Positions 53,711-63,700 are shown, counted from the first letter of the stretch. The stretch is DNA of 64,000 nt from Thalassotalea ponticola (GCF_041379045.1 NZ_CP166871.1:930001-994000); one strand, 5' to 3'. Made by a program: numbers and translations. Notes: a model not told the origin generated them from the letters alone.

Positions 53711-54847
53711 ATGCTTACAACCTTTATTGCTGACCAATTATTTGATGGTCATCAGTTTTACCAACAGCGACCGATAACAATTGAAAATGGCAAGGTCGTG
53801 TCGTTTGATAGGGTGCAAGGGGCGAAACAACAACGCTTATCAGGATTACTGGTACCTGGGTTTATTGACGTGCAAGTTAACGGCGGTGGCGGGATACTGT
53901 TTAACGATTTCCCCAATGTTGAAACCTTAGCCACTATGGTTAAAGCGCATGCGCGATTTGGCACCACAGCGATGCTACCGACGGTTATCACCAGTGACTT
54001 TAGCACCCAATTACAAGCCGCCGATGCGGTGAGCAATGCGATACAACAAGGCATTGCCGGGGTGATCGGTATCCACTTTGAAGGGCCACATATTTCAATT
54101 CCCAAACGGGGCATTCACAGCCAACAGCACATTCGAGAGTTAACGAAGCAAGAGCTTGAGCTTTACTGTAGAGATGATCTTGGTATTAAAATGGTCACTT
54201 TGGCTCCAGAGCAAGTCGATGAGCAGTTAATAAAATTGCTAACCGCTAACCACGTGATCGTCTGTCTTGGTCACTCCAATGCCACGTATCAACAAACCCA
54301 ACACGCGTTGCAAGCTGGGGCGCGCGGTTTTACTCATTTGTACAACGCCATGTCAGCGTTTACCTCACGCGAACCGAATATGGTTGGCGCAGCGCTAGAA
54401 GATGAAAACAGTTGGTGCGGATTAATTTTAGATGGTCATCACGTTCATCCGGCGAGTGCAAAGTTGGCGTTAAAAGCCAAGCCTCAAGGCAAACTCATGC
54501 TGGTTACTGATGCGATGTCGACTGTTGGCAGTGAGCAGCGCTCGTTTCAGTTTGAACAGCACCAGATTGAGCAACACGGCAACAAACTCGTCAGCCAAAC
54601 GGGGCAATTGGCGGGATCGGCTTTAACTATGATTGACGCGGTAAACAATGCGCGCCATATGTTAGCATTAAACGCCGAGGAATCTTTGCGCATGGCGAGC
54701 TTGTATCCCGCTCAGTTTACGCGGTGTCACTCACGTGGGCAGTTGGTTGTCGGCGGGGCGGCAGACTTTGCGTTGCTGCAATTAATTGACGACAGTTATC
54801 GCGTCACGAGCACGTGGATTGGTGGCCAGAAAGTGGCGGTAAACTAA
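53711..54847 (+). CDS. nagA: N-acetylglucosamine-6-phosphate deacetylase
   Basis: A 378-residue cytoplasmic amidohydrolase that deacetylates GlcNAc-6-phosphate in amino-sugar and peptidoglycan recycling. Motifs are PGFIDVQVNGGGG, HFEGPHISIPKRGIH (metal Glu), LGHSNATY and THLYNAMSAF (metal and substrate His), and MLVTDAMSTVG (catalytic Asp). ATG 53711 is chosen because the family N-terminus (MLTTFIADQLFDG) begins there; the frame is open to 53657 without conserved sequence. No nagB, nagK or nagR is adjacent, so the partner genes lie elsewhere. Confidence 0.92.
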   Translation: MLTTFIADQLFDGHQFYQQRPITIENGKVVSFDRVQGAKQQRLSGLLVPGFIDVQVNGGGGILFNDFPNVETLATMVKAHARFGTTAMLPTVITSDFSTQLQAADAVSNAIQQGIAGVIGIHFEGPHISIPKRGIHSQQHIRELTKQELELYCRDDLGIKMVTLAPEQVDEQLIKLLTANHVIVCLGHSNATYQQTQHALQAGARGFTHLYNAMSAFTSREPNMVGAALEDENSWCGLILDGHHVHPASAKLALKAKPQGKLMLVTDAMSTVGSEQRSFQFEQHQIEQHGNKLVSQTGQLAGSALTMIDAVNNARHMLALNAEESLRMASLYPAQFTRCHSRGQLVVGGAADFALLQLIDDSYRVTSTWIGGQKVAVN

Positions 54848-54936
54848 GCGAAGGTTCACCGTTCAAAAGGCACCCGCAGAGGCGTCCTTTATGCCACTTT
54901 TAATCAGCAAACGGATAACACCATAAATGGCGGTGG

Positions 54937-55920
54937 TTAAAACACATTCGCACCTAGCTTTTCGGCGATATAATCAATGGCTTTTTGCGCTCTGACACTA
55001 TTGCCAGCGCTGTCTAGGCGTGGCGAAAATACGGCGATAGAAAACTGTCCAGGGGCAACGGCGATAATACCGCCACCAACACCACTTTTGGCTGGAAGTC
55101 CAACTTTATACGCCCAGTCACCGCTGGTTTCATACAAACCGGCAGTCGACATTACCGCGAGCAAATGTTCGACATTGTCTTCGCTCATCAGTTGTTTGTT
55201 GGTAATTGGGTGTTTGCCATTATTGGCCAACGGCGCTGTCATTATCGCAAGGTCTTTGGCGGTAACGCCGATTGAGCATTGGCGAGTGTACAAATCTAAG
55301 TTCATTGCCACATCACCGTAAAAGCGTTGATGGGCTTTGAGTAATTGTGCGATGGCTAAATTGCGATCGTTGGTTTCGGTTTCTGACTGGTAAACCGCGT
55401 CTAGAACCGGCAACTTCGCGTTGGCAAATTCGTTGTACCAAGATGCAACTCGTTGCCACTTCGTGGTCTCGTTGCCGTCTAACAAGCTCATCGTTGCCAT
55501 GGCACCGGCATTAACCAGCGGATTAATGCTGCGCGCTTGGTTAAGCTCAATGGCTATAATTGAGTTAAAGGGCATGCCCGAGGCGTTAACCCCCACTTTT
55601 TCGGCTACTGTATCAGCGCCTTGTTGTTCAAGTGCCAACGCCAAGGTAAAAACCTTTGAAATCGATTGAATAGAAAAGCGCTGTTCAACATCGCCATAGC
55701 TATACACTTTGCCATCAGTAGTGACCAAGGCGATACCAAATAATTCGGAATCGACTTCGGCTAAAGCGGGAATGTAATCGGCGTTGGCCCCTGTTTTATC
55801 CATTTTATACAAGCTGTGGGCACTGGCCAATATGGCATTTATATCAACGTCTTTGCTGGTTTGAGCACAAGCCGACACGGGCACCAAAAGGGTAATAATC
55901 AATAACCATCTACTGAACAT
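54937..55920 (-). CDS. glsA: Exported glutaminase (GlsA family), probable lipoprotein
   Basis: A 327-residue serine-dependent glutaminase that hydrolyses glutamine to glutamate and ammonia. The catalytic S-x-x-K is in FSIQSISKVF. Other family segments are NPLVNAGAMA, the Tyr region near RQCSIG, and GVGGGIIAVAPG. Unlike the cytosolic E. coli enzymes, it begins with a signal peptide and a lipobox-like LVPVSAC (Cys18), which suggests a periplasmic lipid-anchored enzyme. AAGGATC precedes the ATG. It lies nine bases after the porin gene on the same strand, so the two form an operon. Confidence 0.88.
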   Translation of the reverse strand: MFSRWLLIITLLVPVSACAQTSKDVDINAILASAHSLYKMDKTGANADYIPALAEVDSELFGIALVTTDGKVYSYGDVEQRFSIQSISKVFTLALALEQQGADTVAEKVGVNASGMPFNSIIAIELNQARSINPLVNAGAMATMSLLDGNETTKWQRVASWYNEFANAKLPVLDAVYQSETETNDRNLAIAQLLKAHQRFYGDVAMNLDLYTRQCSIGVTAKDLAIMTAPLANNGKHPITNKQLMSEDNVEHLLAVMSTAGLYETSGDWAYKVGLPAKSGVGGGIIAVAPGQFSIAVFSPRLDSAGNSVRAQKAIDYIAEKLGANVF

Positions 55921-55929
55921 GTTTGATCC

Positions 55930-57360
55930 TTAGTATTTAAATGCGAACGATGTTTGAATACGGGTGTTGTCAGCACTCTGACCCACTTTGTTTTCAACCT
56001 CGCCATACTGCAATTCGATACCTATTTTACTCATCGCAATTGGCGACCAGATGACGTTGAGAGTAGTGTACAAACTCTTTGCAAAGGCATTGTCAAATTG
56101 GCTGGCCAAATTGTCGAGTTCAATGTAGCTTAGCCCAACCGAACTGCTGATGCTTTGCTGCCACTGGTGATCTAAGTAGACAAAGCCGCCGATCGCTTTT
56201 ATCGCGCGAAGATCGCCTTGCTGATTTACTCCCGCGTCAGCACCACCGGTTTGGTCTGCGTAGTAATTACAACACGGATCATTGAGGTATCGGCTGATCC
56301 CTTTACCGTAAACGAGTTGGTATTTGACCGTGTCTGCACTAGAAACCGCGTATGCGCCAGAAAGATTAACCCCCCAGGCATAAGTGCTATCACGAGCACT
56401 ACCACCGTCGATAAATTGTGCTTCATAGCCGAGCTTTCTGATAATAAAAGAGCTCTTGAAGTGACCAAAGGCGCCACTTTGATAATAATAGGCGGTAATA
56501 TCGGGTAGCTCGTTTACTTCGTCGTATTGGTAGCTCGACGGGGCAAGTAAATTTGGCAGCGCAAAATCAGAATCTGAACGTTCGATGGAGAATGCTAACC
56601 TTTCGTTTTCACTGAGCAAATAGGTATATCGCAGCAAAGGTTGACGGGCAAAAACCATCGAGTTTGGTCCCCAGTATTCCAGTGTGTTGGGGAAGGCATC
56701 AATATCCATGAACCCGGTAAAGGTTTGTCCGGCACCAAAATTACCCAGCTCTCCCCATAAGTGCAACAAGTTAAAGCTGGCATTGCCATCTTGTTGAAAC
56801 ATATCAAATTCAAATCGCGTTTTCATATCGCCATATGCGGTGGGGGTGATGCTCTTAACATACAGCTTTGATTGGCCGGCAGTTAGCAAGGTATTATCAT
56901 CGACAGTATCGTTTTCAAAGGCAATTGACGAGGGCTGAAAGCCGGCGCGATTGGTCATTTCACCACTGTTGTAGATAGCATCAAGCCATATTTGACCGCC
57001 AATTTGTAAGCGTGTATTAGTGCCGCTTAAGCGAATCGAACGGTCAGGGGTTTGATATTTGTGACTGGAGCGTTGTTTGAATGCGCGTACAGCGCGAAAA
57101 GTTTTATCATCGTCGATTGCTTGTTGCTGGTTAATTTGCTCTGCTTGAATCTGATCTTTCAAGCTTTCAATTTGTTCATCCTTGTCGGTCAGCACTTGCT
57201 CCAAAACCTGCAAGCGTTGCTCTAACTCGGTCATTCTGGTATTGATATCGTTATCTTCCGCTCGGGTTAGATTAGATGCTAGAGATAAGCTAACAGCTGA
57301 GATTGTGAGTATCGACTTAACGTGTGTTGGCCGTAGCGTTCGGTCAGTAGTGGTAGCCAT
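55930..57360 (-). CDS. Outer-membrane porin with N-terminal coiled coil (DcaP-like)
   Basis: A 476-residue protein with an extended signal region (about 1-35, ending LTRAED), a predicted coiled coil (about 38-75, with LEQRLQVLEQVL and IESLKDQIQ), then a 16- to 18-strand barrel pattern ending in FAFKY with C-terminal aromatic Tyr. Segments such as SGTNTRLQIGGQIWLDA and AGQTFTGFMD resemble the DcaP-type porins. ATG 57360 is preferred because GGGA lies seven bases upstream; an upstream in-frame start at 57423 gives no sensible signal. It is cotranscribed with the exported glutaminase. Substrate unknown. Confidence 0.83.
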   Translation of the reverse strand: MATTTDRTLRPTHVKSILTISAVSLSLASNLTRAEDNDINTRMTELEQRLQVLEQVLTDKDEQIESLKDQIQAEQINQQQAIDDDKTFRAVRAFKQRSSHKYQTPDRSIRLSGTNTRLQIGGQIWLDAIYNSGEMTNRAGFQPSSIAFENDTVDDNTLLTAGQSKLYVKSITPTAYGDMKTRFEFDMFQQDGNASFNLLHLWGELGNFGAGQTFTGFMDIDAFPNTLEYWGPNSMVFARQPLLRYTYLLSENERLAFSIERSDSDFALPNLLAPSSYQYDEVNELPDITAYYYQSGAFGHFKSSFIIRKLGYEAQFIDGGSARDSTYAWGVNLSGAYAVSSADTVKYQLVYGKGISRYLNDPCCNYYADQTGGADAGVNQQGDLRAIKAIGGFVYLDHQWQQSISSSVGLSYIELDNLASQFDNAFAKSLYTTLNVIWSPIAMSKIGIELQYGEVENKVGQSADNTRIQTSFAFKY

Positions 57361-57719
57361 GAAATTTCCCAGTATCGGTGTTATTGTTTTACAACCTGTG
57401 TTGTGTAACCGGTGATTGTTCAAGTCTAGGTCAGCAGCTTAAAACTCGCCAGACAAAGCCTTGTCGATAAGATAATAAGTAATTGTTTTTAAAAATCTTG
57501 CTTGTTATTAGTAAGCTAATTGAAGTCAGTCCGATATCGTTGATAAAAGTGTGTTTGTTAACAGAGGCTACAAACACTTGGTATTGGCCGATTGAAGTGG
57601 TATAGCTAATATAACAATATCAGCGCAGTTGATGCGCGCTGCTAAGATAAAGCCTAATAACAACTATGACAGATCACCAGAGTCGAAGCGTAGCAGGTAC
57701 CAAGAGAGTCACACTATAA
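57361..57719. other. Divergent spacer between the porin and the hydrolase
   Basis: A 359-base divergent promoter region with no gene, repeat or strong hairpin that I can support. Confidence 0.4.
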
Positions 57720-58478
57720 ATGATTAAATTAAATAAAATCAGATCGTTATTGGCAGTGTTTAGTCTGCTGCTCATTACGTGGTCAAGTTTAGCGAAACAA
57801 GCGCCAGTTGTGGTGTTTGTTCACGGCTCGTGGGGCGGTGGTTGGGACTATAAAACGATGCAATCTCTGTTACAGCAGCGCGGTTTTGTTGTGTACCGGC
57901 CAACCTTAACCGGACTGGGAGAGCGGGTGCATTTAAACACACCCGACGTAAATCTAGATACTCATATTCTCGATATTGTTAATCTGATTGTGTTTGAAGA
58001 GTTAGACGATGTCATTCTCGTTGGCCATAGCTACGGCGGCATGGTGATCAGTGGTGTCGCTGATAAAATTCCTGAAAAGATCAAACACCTTGTGTACATG
58101 GATGCGTTATTACCAGAGCACGGCGAATCGGTATTTAGCTTAAGTGAGCCAGAATATGTCGCTCATCTGAAGCAACTTGCCGACAACAACAAAGGTCAAG
58201 AGTGGGCCATTCCACCGTATTGGCCGGATTGGGGCAAAGATGTTCCTCACCCTATGGCGACCTATCAACAGCCAATTTCCCTAACTAACCCCAAAGCCAA
58301 AAATATTGCGGCTACCTATGTTTTAGCGGTTGAGCCCAGCAGCGACAACGACAGTTTTAAGATGTTTGCCGAGCGAGCGAAACAACGCAATTATCGCTAT
58401 CTAGAGTTACCCACATCGCACAATATGCAACGCACTATGCCTGAACGATATGCCGACATTATTAACGACCTGCGTTAA
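57720..58478 (+). CDS. Exported alpha/beta hydrolase
   Basis: A 252-residue alpha/beta-hydrolase-fold enzyme with a signal peptide or N-anchor (about 1-25, cleavage likely near SLAKQ). HGSWGGGWD forms the oxyanion loop, VGHSYGGMV carries the nucleophile Ser, and SHNMQRTMPE carries the catalytic His. It resembles the methyl-esterase/salicylate-esterase-like group (EstC, plant MES type). The ester or amide substrate is unknown. It is monocistronic. Confidence 0.85.
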   Translation: MIKLNKIRSLLAVFSLLLITWSSLAKQAPVVVFVHGSWGGGWDYKTMQSLLQQRGFVVYRPTLTGLGERVHLNTPDVNLDTHILDIVNLIVFEELDDVILVGHSYGGMVISGVADKIPEKIKHLVYMDALLPEHGESVFSLSEPEYVAHLKQLADNNKGQEWAIPPYWPDWGKDVPHPMATYQQPISLTNPKAKNIAATYVLAVEPSSDNDSFKMFAERAKQRNYRYLELPTSHNMQRTMPERYADIINDLR

Positions 58479-58803
58479 TGCGTCGGTATCGATAAATTAA
58501 CCCCACTCGCCGATGTTAATTGCAAAGCTGGTGCTTTGCTGGTGTTGGCAAATATCTCACCTTTTCGACCTTTAAACTATATTGTTTATACGGTACTAAT
58601 TGACCAAGGTAGCTTAGCGAAACGCATTCAGCTCGTTACCTTGGCACCGAAACACTAATCCATATGAGGTACTGTTCTATCTTATATTAGACAAATCTAA
58701 AATAAGATAGTATATTAGCTTTATCTTATATAAGTTGATGTGTGCAAGCGCTGGCTTTTAACTCAGCTTGATATCACATCAACCAGGTTAGTCGCGGTAT
58801 TTT
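58479..58803. other. Spacer with operator-like repeats before the MMPL cluster
   Basis: A short hairpin (GCAAAGC, TGGT, GCTTTGC; 58522-58539) follows the hydrolase gene without a T-tract. The conspicuous repeats at 58677-58734 are listed separately. No coding region is seen. Confidence 0.4.
58677..58734. promoter_or_regulatory. Three half-site operator upstream of the MMPL gene
   Basis: CTATCTTATATTAGA (58677-58691), CAAA, then TCTAAAATAAGATAG (58696-58710) form a 15-base inverted repeat with one mismatch. A third copy, TATCTTATATAAG (58722-58734), repeats the left half in direct orientation. The set lies about 70-127 bases upstream of the MMPL start. Its form suits a dimeric regulator of the TetR or MarR type; no such regulator gene is in the window. 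Confidence 0.6.
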
Positions 58804-61323
58804 ATGAGCTATTCACATTTACTTAATTGGGCATTAAATAAGCCAAAGCAGGTATACGCCATCATCTTAACCATGGTACTTGTCGCGTGTGCCATGTTGC
58901 CGTTTTTACAAATAGATACTGATCCTGAAAATATGCTTGATCAGCATGCTCCGGCTCGAGTATTTCACAATCAAATAAAACAACAGTTCGTGATGCACGA
59001 TATGGTCGTGGTGGGCTTGGTGAGCGATAGCTCAATTTACAGCGTCGAAAACCTGACAGCGTTGCACACCTTATCTACCTATATTCAAAGCTTAGACAAT
59101 GTCATTTTACAAGACTTCCTCGCCTTGGATGTGGTTGACAATATATCTCAGCTTTATGACAGTGACGGCAATAACCAAGGGATCAAATTTTCTTATTTGA
59201 TGAAACAAGCGCCTGAATCGGGCGTTGAGGCCAGTGCTATACAAACGGCGGTCAAGCGATTGCCTTTGCTGGAAAACACCTTAGTTTCACAAGACAACAA
59301 GGCAGCAGCTATCTATATTCCCCTAACATCGAAAGACGTTAGCTATCAAGTCGCTGAGCAAATACGCCAATATGCCGATAATATGAAGACTGATCTTGCG
59401 GTTCATATTACCGGCTTGCCCATTGCTGAAGATCAATTTGGTTACGAGATGTTTGTGCAAATGGGCGTGGCTGCGCCACTGGCTGGTTTGGCCATTTTTA
59501 TCTTGCTTTGGTACTTTTTTAGAAACCTGCAGTTGGTTATTGCGCCAATGGTTGTCGCCATGGCGACGGTGCTCATTATTATGGGGGCGCTGATTGGCAT
59601 GGGCTATACCGTGCATATTATGTCGTCGATGATCGCCATCTTTTTGATGCCTATTGCAGTGGTTGACTCGGTTCACATCTTATCGGAATTTGCTGATCGC
59701 TACCGTGCAGGCGATAAGGTGAGCGACGTACTCGGAAAGGTGATGAAACACCTGTACAAACCCATGTTGTTCACCTCGCTGACATCATCGGTAGGCTTTT
59801 TCTCGTTACTACTGACACCGATCCCGCCGGTTAAAGTGTTTGGTGCATTCATTGGTGCGGGTATTTTACTGGCTTTTGCCTTTACCGTATTGTTTATTCC
59901 TGCTTATATTTCACGCATGTCACCACAGGCTATTGAACACTTACATGACTCTGTTGCCCGACTAGAGCAAAAAGGCCTGTTGTCAAATGTATTAGTAGCA
60001 CTTGGCCGTTTCGCCCGAACCAAAGGCAAGCTCATTATCGCCGTGGCTGTGGCGCTATTGGTCTTCAGTGTTGTCGGTATTAGTCGCATCCAAATTAACG
60101 ATAATCCGGTTAACTGGTTCAAACAAGATCACCAAATACGCGTTGCCGACAAAGTGTTAAATGAGCATTTTGCAGGTACTTACGACGCCTGGTTGGTGTC
60201 ATCGAGCAATGCTGATAACAGTCAAGACAATAGCGCAATTGAGCAGCAACTAAGCCAGCTAAGCGAGCAAGGACTTGACGTTTCTCTGTTGTTATCACAT
60301 CTAGAGCAACGCGGTATTGATCAGGACTTGCTGTTTATGATTGATGACTTGTCGTTCACGGCTGATAGCAAATTCGCTAACAACATAACATCAATCGCTG
60401 AGTTGGCTGAACGCAGTTTAAATAAACAAAAGGTGTTTACTCAGCCCGAAATGCTTGAATGGCAAAGTCAGTTACAAGCAAAACTGATTGAGTCGGGATT
60501 AGTGGGCAAAGTCAATTCGATCACCGAAATTGTTAAAACGGTAAATCGAGAGCTTCAATCGGGCGACGACAAGGACTACGCAATTCCATCCTCAAGTGAT
60601 GCGGTGGCACAAACCTTATTGCAGTATCAATCGTCGCACAGGCCACAAGACTTATGGCACTTTGTTAATACCGACTACACGCAAAGCCTAATGTGGTTGC
60701 AAATGGTCAGTGGCGACAATCAACACATGAGCGCAGTCGTGGAGTGGGTTGAAACCTATATTGCGGCTAACCCTGCGCCGATTGACCTCGAGGTAAACTG
60801 GGCGGGTAAGTCGTATCTCAATGTGATTTGGCAAGACCTTATGGTCAGTGGCATGTTAAGCAGTTTGCTGTCGAGTTTTGTCATTGTGTTTTTAATGATG
60901 GTGTTACTGTTCCGCTCGCTTAAATACGGCTTGTTGGCTATGTTGCCACTAACGTTTACCATCACCGCTATATACGGTCTCATTGGCTGGGGCGGTAAGG
61001 CCTATGACATGCCTATTGCGGTACTTTCGGCGTTAACCTTGGGGTTATCAATTGATTTTGCCATCCACTTCTTACAACGTCTAAGAGAGCTACGCCAAGA
61101 GTTAGGCTCAATGCAGTTGGCGTTGGAACAAATGTGTTTTGAACCGAGCAAAGCGATTTCACGCAATGCGATTGTCATAGCCATTGGTTTCACACCATTG
61201 TTATTGTCACCGCTGGTACCGTATATAACGGTTGGCTTTTTCTTAGCGAGCATTATGGCTGTTTCGGCAATGGTCACCTTAGTGTTACTGCCAAGCATTT
61301 TATCAATGCTTGATCGAAGTTAG
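58804..61323 (+). CDS. MMPL/RND-superfamily transporter
   Basis: An 839-residue inner-membrane protein with the two-halved RND layout of MMPL/HpnN-like exporters. There is one N-terminal helix (about 16-36), a periplasmic domain, a helix cluster (about 218-375), a helix near 405-425, a second periplasmic domain, and a final cluster (about 690-835). Conserved Asp sites for proton coupling are in FLMPIAVVDSVHILSEF and TLGLSIDFAIHFLQR. Such transporters usually move lipids, hydrophobic pigments or other envelope components, not drugs. It heads a run with three envelope genes; the ribosome binding site is weak. Confidence 0.9.
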   Translation: MSYSHLLNWALNKPKQVYAIILTMVLVACAMLPFLQIDTDPENMLDQHAPARVFHNQIKQQFVMHDMVVVGLVSDSSIYSVENLTALHTLSTYIQSLDNVILQDFLALDVVDNISQLYDSDGNNQGIKFSYLMKQAPESGVEASAIQTAVKRLPLLENTLVSQDNKAAAIYIPLTSKDVSYQVAEQIRQYADNMKTDLAVHITGLPIAEDQFGYEMFVQMGVAAPLAGLAIFILLWYFFRNLQLVIAPMVVAMATVLIIMGALIGMGYTVHIMSSMIAIFLMPIAVVDSVHILSEFADRYRAGDKVSDVLGKVMKHLYKPMLFTSLTSSVGFFSLLLTPIPPVKVFGAFIGAGILLAFAFTVLFIPAYISRMSPQAIEHLHDSVARLEQKGLLSNVLVALGRFARTKGKLIIAVAVALLVFSVVGISRIQINDNPVNWFKQDHQIRVADKVLNEHFAGTYDAWLVSSSNADNSQDNSAIEQQLSQLSEQGLDVSLLLSHLEQRGIDQDLLFMIDDLSFTADSKFANNITSIAELAERSLNKQKVFTQPEMLEWQSQLQAKLIESGLVGKVNSITEIVKTVNRELQSGDDKDYAIPSSSDAVAQTLLQYQSSHRPQDLWHFVNTDYTQSLMWLQMVSGDNQHMSAVVEWVETYIAANPAPIDLEVNWAGKSYLNVIWQDLMVSGMLSSLLSSFVIVFLMMVLLFRSLKYGLLAMLPLTFTITAIYGLIGWGGKAYDMPIAVLSALTLGLSIDFAIHFLQRLRELRQELGSMQLALEQMCFEPSKAISRNAIVIAIGFTPLLLSPLVPYITVGFFLASIMAVSAMVTLVLLPSILSMLDRS

Positions 61324-61364
61324 TGACACCTTTGTTTAACAAGGTTCAGAAATAGGAGTACTTT

Positions 61365-62144
61365 ATGAAAGACATTTTAAAAAACACAGTATTACTTAGT
61401 GCGTTTGTGTATTTTAGCGCGACTGCCCAAACCATGCCTGTTGAGCAGATCATTGATAAAGCCAATCTAGTGTCATATTACGCGGCAGATGATGGTACAA
61501 CAGAAGCCAGAATGATGATTGTTGATCAAAACGGCAATAAGCAGATGCGCCAATTTCGTATATATCGCAAAGACATCAGTGATCGCGGCGCGCAAAAGAT
61601 GCTGGTTGTTTTTTCGCGTCCAACCGATGTAAAAGGTACGGTATTTCGCGTTGAAAAACACGTTGAAAGCGACGATAACCGCTGGCTTTATTTACCTGCA
61701 TTAGATTTAGTAAAACGCATATCGGCAGGTGATAAACGCACATCGTTTGTCGGCTCTCATTTTTATTACGAAGACGTATCGGGGAGAAATCCAAACGATG
61801 ACACCTATGAGTTAATCGCCACTGATGAATCGTATTATCAAATCAAAGGTACCCCTAAAGACGCTGGCTCGGTAGAGTTTGCTTACTATCAAGTAAAAAT
61901 CGACAACAGCACGTTTTTGCCGATGGAAATGATCTACTTTGATCAACAAGGTAAGGCAATGCGCAAAATGACGGTGAAAAAAGTGGCCGTGATCGATGGC
62001 CACCCAACGGTGATGCATTCACGTATAGAGCAGCTTGCCGACGGCTCGTATACCGAAATGCAGTTTCGCAATGTGCGTTATGATCAGGGCTTAGACGACA
62101 GCTTGTTCAGCGACCGCAGTTATCGCAATCCACCAAGCCAATAG
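61365..62144 (+). CDS. Outer-membrane lipoprotein-sorting-like protein (LolA-like fold)
   Basis: A 259-residue exported protein with a signal peptide ending near ATAQ. Matching segments of the outer membrane lipoprotein-sorting family are EARMMIVDQNGNKQMRQFRI, FSRPTDVKGTVFR, DNRWLYLPALDLVKRISAGD, FVGSHFYYEDVSGR and MYFDQQGKAMRKM-like (MIYFDQQGKAMRKMTV). The fold is expected to be the LolA/LolB-like open half-barrel that carries lipid. It is regularly found beside MMPL transporters, where it may accept the exported lipid in the periplasm. AGGAG precedes the ATG. Confidence 0.88.
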   Translation: MKDILKNTVLLSAFVYFSATAQTMPVEQIIDKANLVSYYAADDGTTEARMMIVDQNGNKQMRQFRIYRKDISDRGAQKMLVVFSRPTDVKGTVFRVEKHVESDDNRWLYLPALDLVKRISAGDKRTSFVGSHFYYEDVSGRNPNDDTYELIATDESYYQIKGTPKDAGSVEFAYYQVKIDNSTFLPMEMIYFDQQGKAMRKMTVKKVAVIDGHPTVMHSRIEQLADGSYTEMQFRNVRYDQGLDDSLFSDRSYRNPPSQ

Positions 62145-62170
62145 TCGTTCAGCAAAAGTGGTAAATCGTT

Positions 62171-63691
62171 ATGCAAAACGCTATGCGAAGCAATAGACAA
62201 CATACTCAGCCAAATACTGGGCAACACACTAAGCACAACAGCTTGTTGACGACTTTGGTGGCCTTGTCGATATCAATGAGTCACACCAGTGCCTTGGCAA
62301 GCCAAGCATTGGCTGCAGAGCTCGGAGAAATGGGTTCGTATACCGCAACCCCTAGTGCTTTTTACGAGGCTCAAGAGTCGCCAGTTAAGCAATCGCAACA
62401 CGCTCAAAACCCCGCACAGAGCAATACAGAAAGCGATAAAGACAGCAATACAAAAAGCGATGACTGGAGTGATCAAGAGTGGGGTGATGACAACCAAGAT
62501 CAGTCACCTTGGCGTATCTCGGGTTTTACCGAGCTAGCTTACGGTGCGTTTATTGATGATCACGTGACCGATAACGCGCAGTCAATATCGGAATTGCGGG
62601 TGCGACTTGACGCCGCTTATAGCACTGATGCGTTAACGGTGAATGCAAAAATTGATGCATTGGCGGATATGCTGCTCAATGACAATGATTACGATGTTCG
62701 GGAGCTTAATATAGGCTTTAGTCCCACAGCGCAAACGGATGTTATCGCTGGTCGTCAAGTCATTACCTGGGGTACCGGTGATTACTTATTTTTGAATGAT
62801 TTATTTGCCAAAGACTGGCAAAGCTTTTTTGCGGGCCGTGATGACGCTTATTTAAAAGCGCCCAATGACGCCTTGCGAGTGTTGCATTATGCAAAAAGCT
62901 TTACCCTAGATGTTGTCTATGCGCCAGAGTTTCACGCGGATAATTATATTCGAGGCGAGCGATTTTCATTTTACTCGCCAGTAGAGCAAGCCGTTGTAGC
63001 ACCGAGCGAGTTTAACGTGCTAGACAGTGACAGCGAGCAATATGCCATGCGTTTGGCCGCCACACAAAATGGTATTGAATACGCCTTATATGGCTACAAG
63101 GGCGTGTGGACAACTCCGATGGGGAGCTCGGTTGAACCTCCCTTTGCCGGTTACAGTTATTTTCCTAGCCTTAACAGCTATGGTGCCAGCATGCGTCGGC
63201 CAGCTTTTGGTGGATTATTTAATACCGAAGTTGCGGTATACAACAGCCTTGATGACAGCCAAGGTGATAACCCGTTTGTGGCCAATGATCAAATTCGCTT
63301 TTTACTAGGCTATGAGCGAGAAGTGATCGCTAACACAACGGCATCGGTGCAATTTTATTTAGAGCACACGCAGGACTACCAAGCACTAAAGCAAGCGCAT
63401 AACCAAACACCGATGCTTGCCTCGACACCATTGATTGATCAAAACAGACAAGTGCTTACCTTGCGCTTGACCTCGCGAGCAATGCAACAAGCACTGACTA
63501 CAACGTTATTCGTGTTTTACTCACCGACTGATCAAGACGCTTACATTAAGCCGTCGATAAGTTATCGCGTTAATGATAACTGGCAGCTGGCAACAGGCGC
63601 TAATGTGTTTGTCGGAGAGCAGCAAGTGACATTTTTTGGACAGCACAAAGCCAATTCAAATATTTGGTTACGTGCCCGTTATAATTTTTAG
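62171..63691 (+). CDS. Outer-membrane beta-barrel protein of the MMPL cluster (DUF1302-like)
   Basis: A 506-residue protein. The long N-terminus has a hydrophobic core (about 24-45) ending ALASQA, fitting a signal peptide. It is followed by an acidic Ser/Asp/Gln-rich low-complexity segment (about 70-110) and then a barrel pattern of alternating residues from SGFTELAYGAF to the C-terminal WLRARYNF with terminal Phe. AGRQVITWGTGDYLFLNDLF resembles DUF1302-type porins. It is 26 bases after the sorting-like gene. A role as outer-membrane exit or acceptor for the MMPL cargo is an inference. The start could also be ATG 62183. Confidence 0.8.
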   Translation: MQNAMRSNRQHTQPNTGQHTKHNSLLTTLVALSISMSHTSALASQALAAELGEMGSYTATPSAFYEAQESPVKQSQHAQNPAQSNTESDKDSNTKSDDWSDQEWGDDNQDQSPWRISGFTELAYGAFIDDHVTDNAQSISELRVRLDAAYSTDALTVNAKIDALADMLLNDNDYDVRELNIGFSPTAQTDVIAGRQVITWGTGDYLFLNDLFAKDWQSFFAGRDDAYLKAPNDALRVLHYAKSFTLDVVYAPEFHADNYIRGERFSFYSPVEQAVVAPSEFNVLDSDSEQYAMRLAATQNGIEYALYGYKGVWTTPMGSSVEPPFAGYSYFPSLNSYGASMRRPAFGGLFNTEVAVYNSLDDSQGDNPFVANDQIRFLLGYEREVIANTTASVQFYLEHTQDYQALKQAHNQTPMLASTPLIDQNRQVLTLRLTSRAMQQALTTTLFVFYSPTDQDAYIKPSISYRVNDNWQLATGANVFVGEQQVTFFGQHKANSNIWLRARYNF

Positions 63692-63700
63692 GAGCGCATT

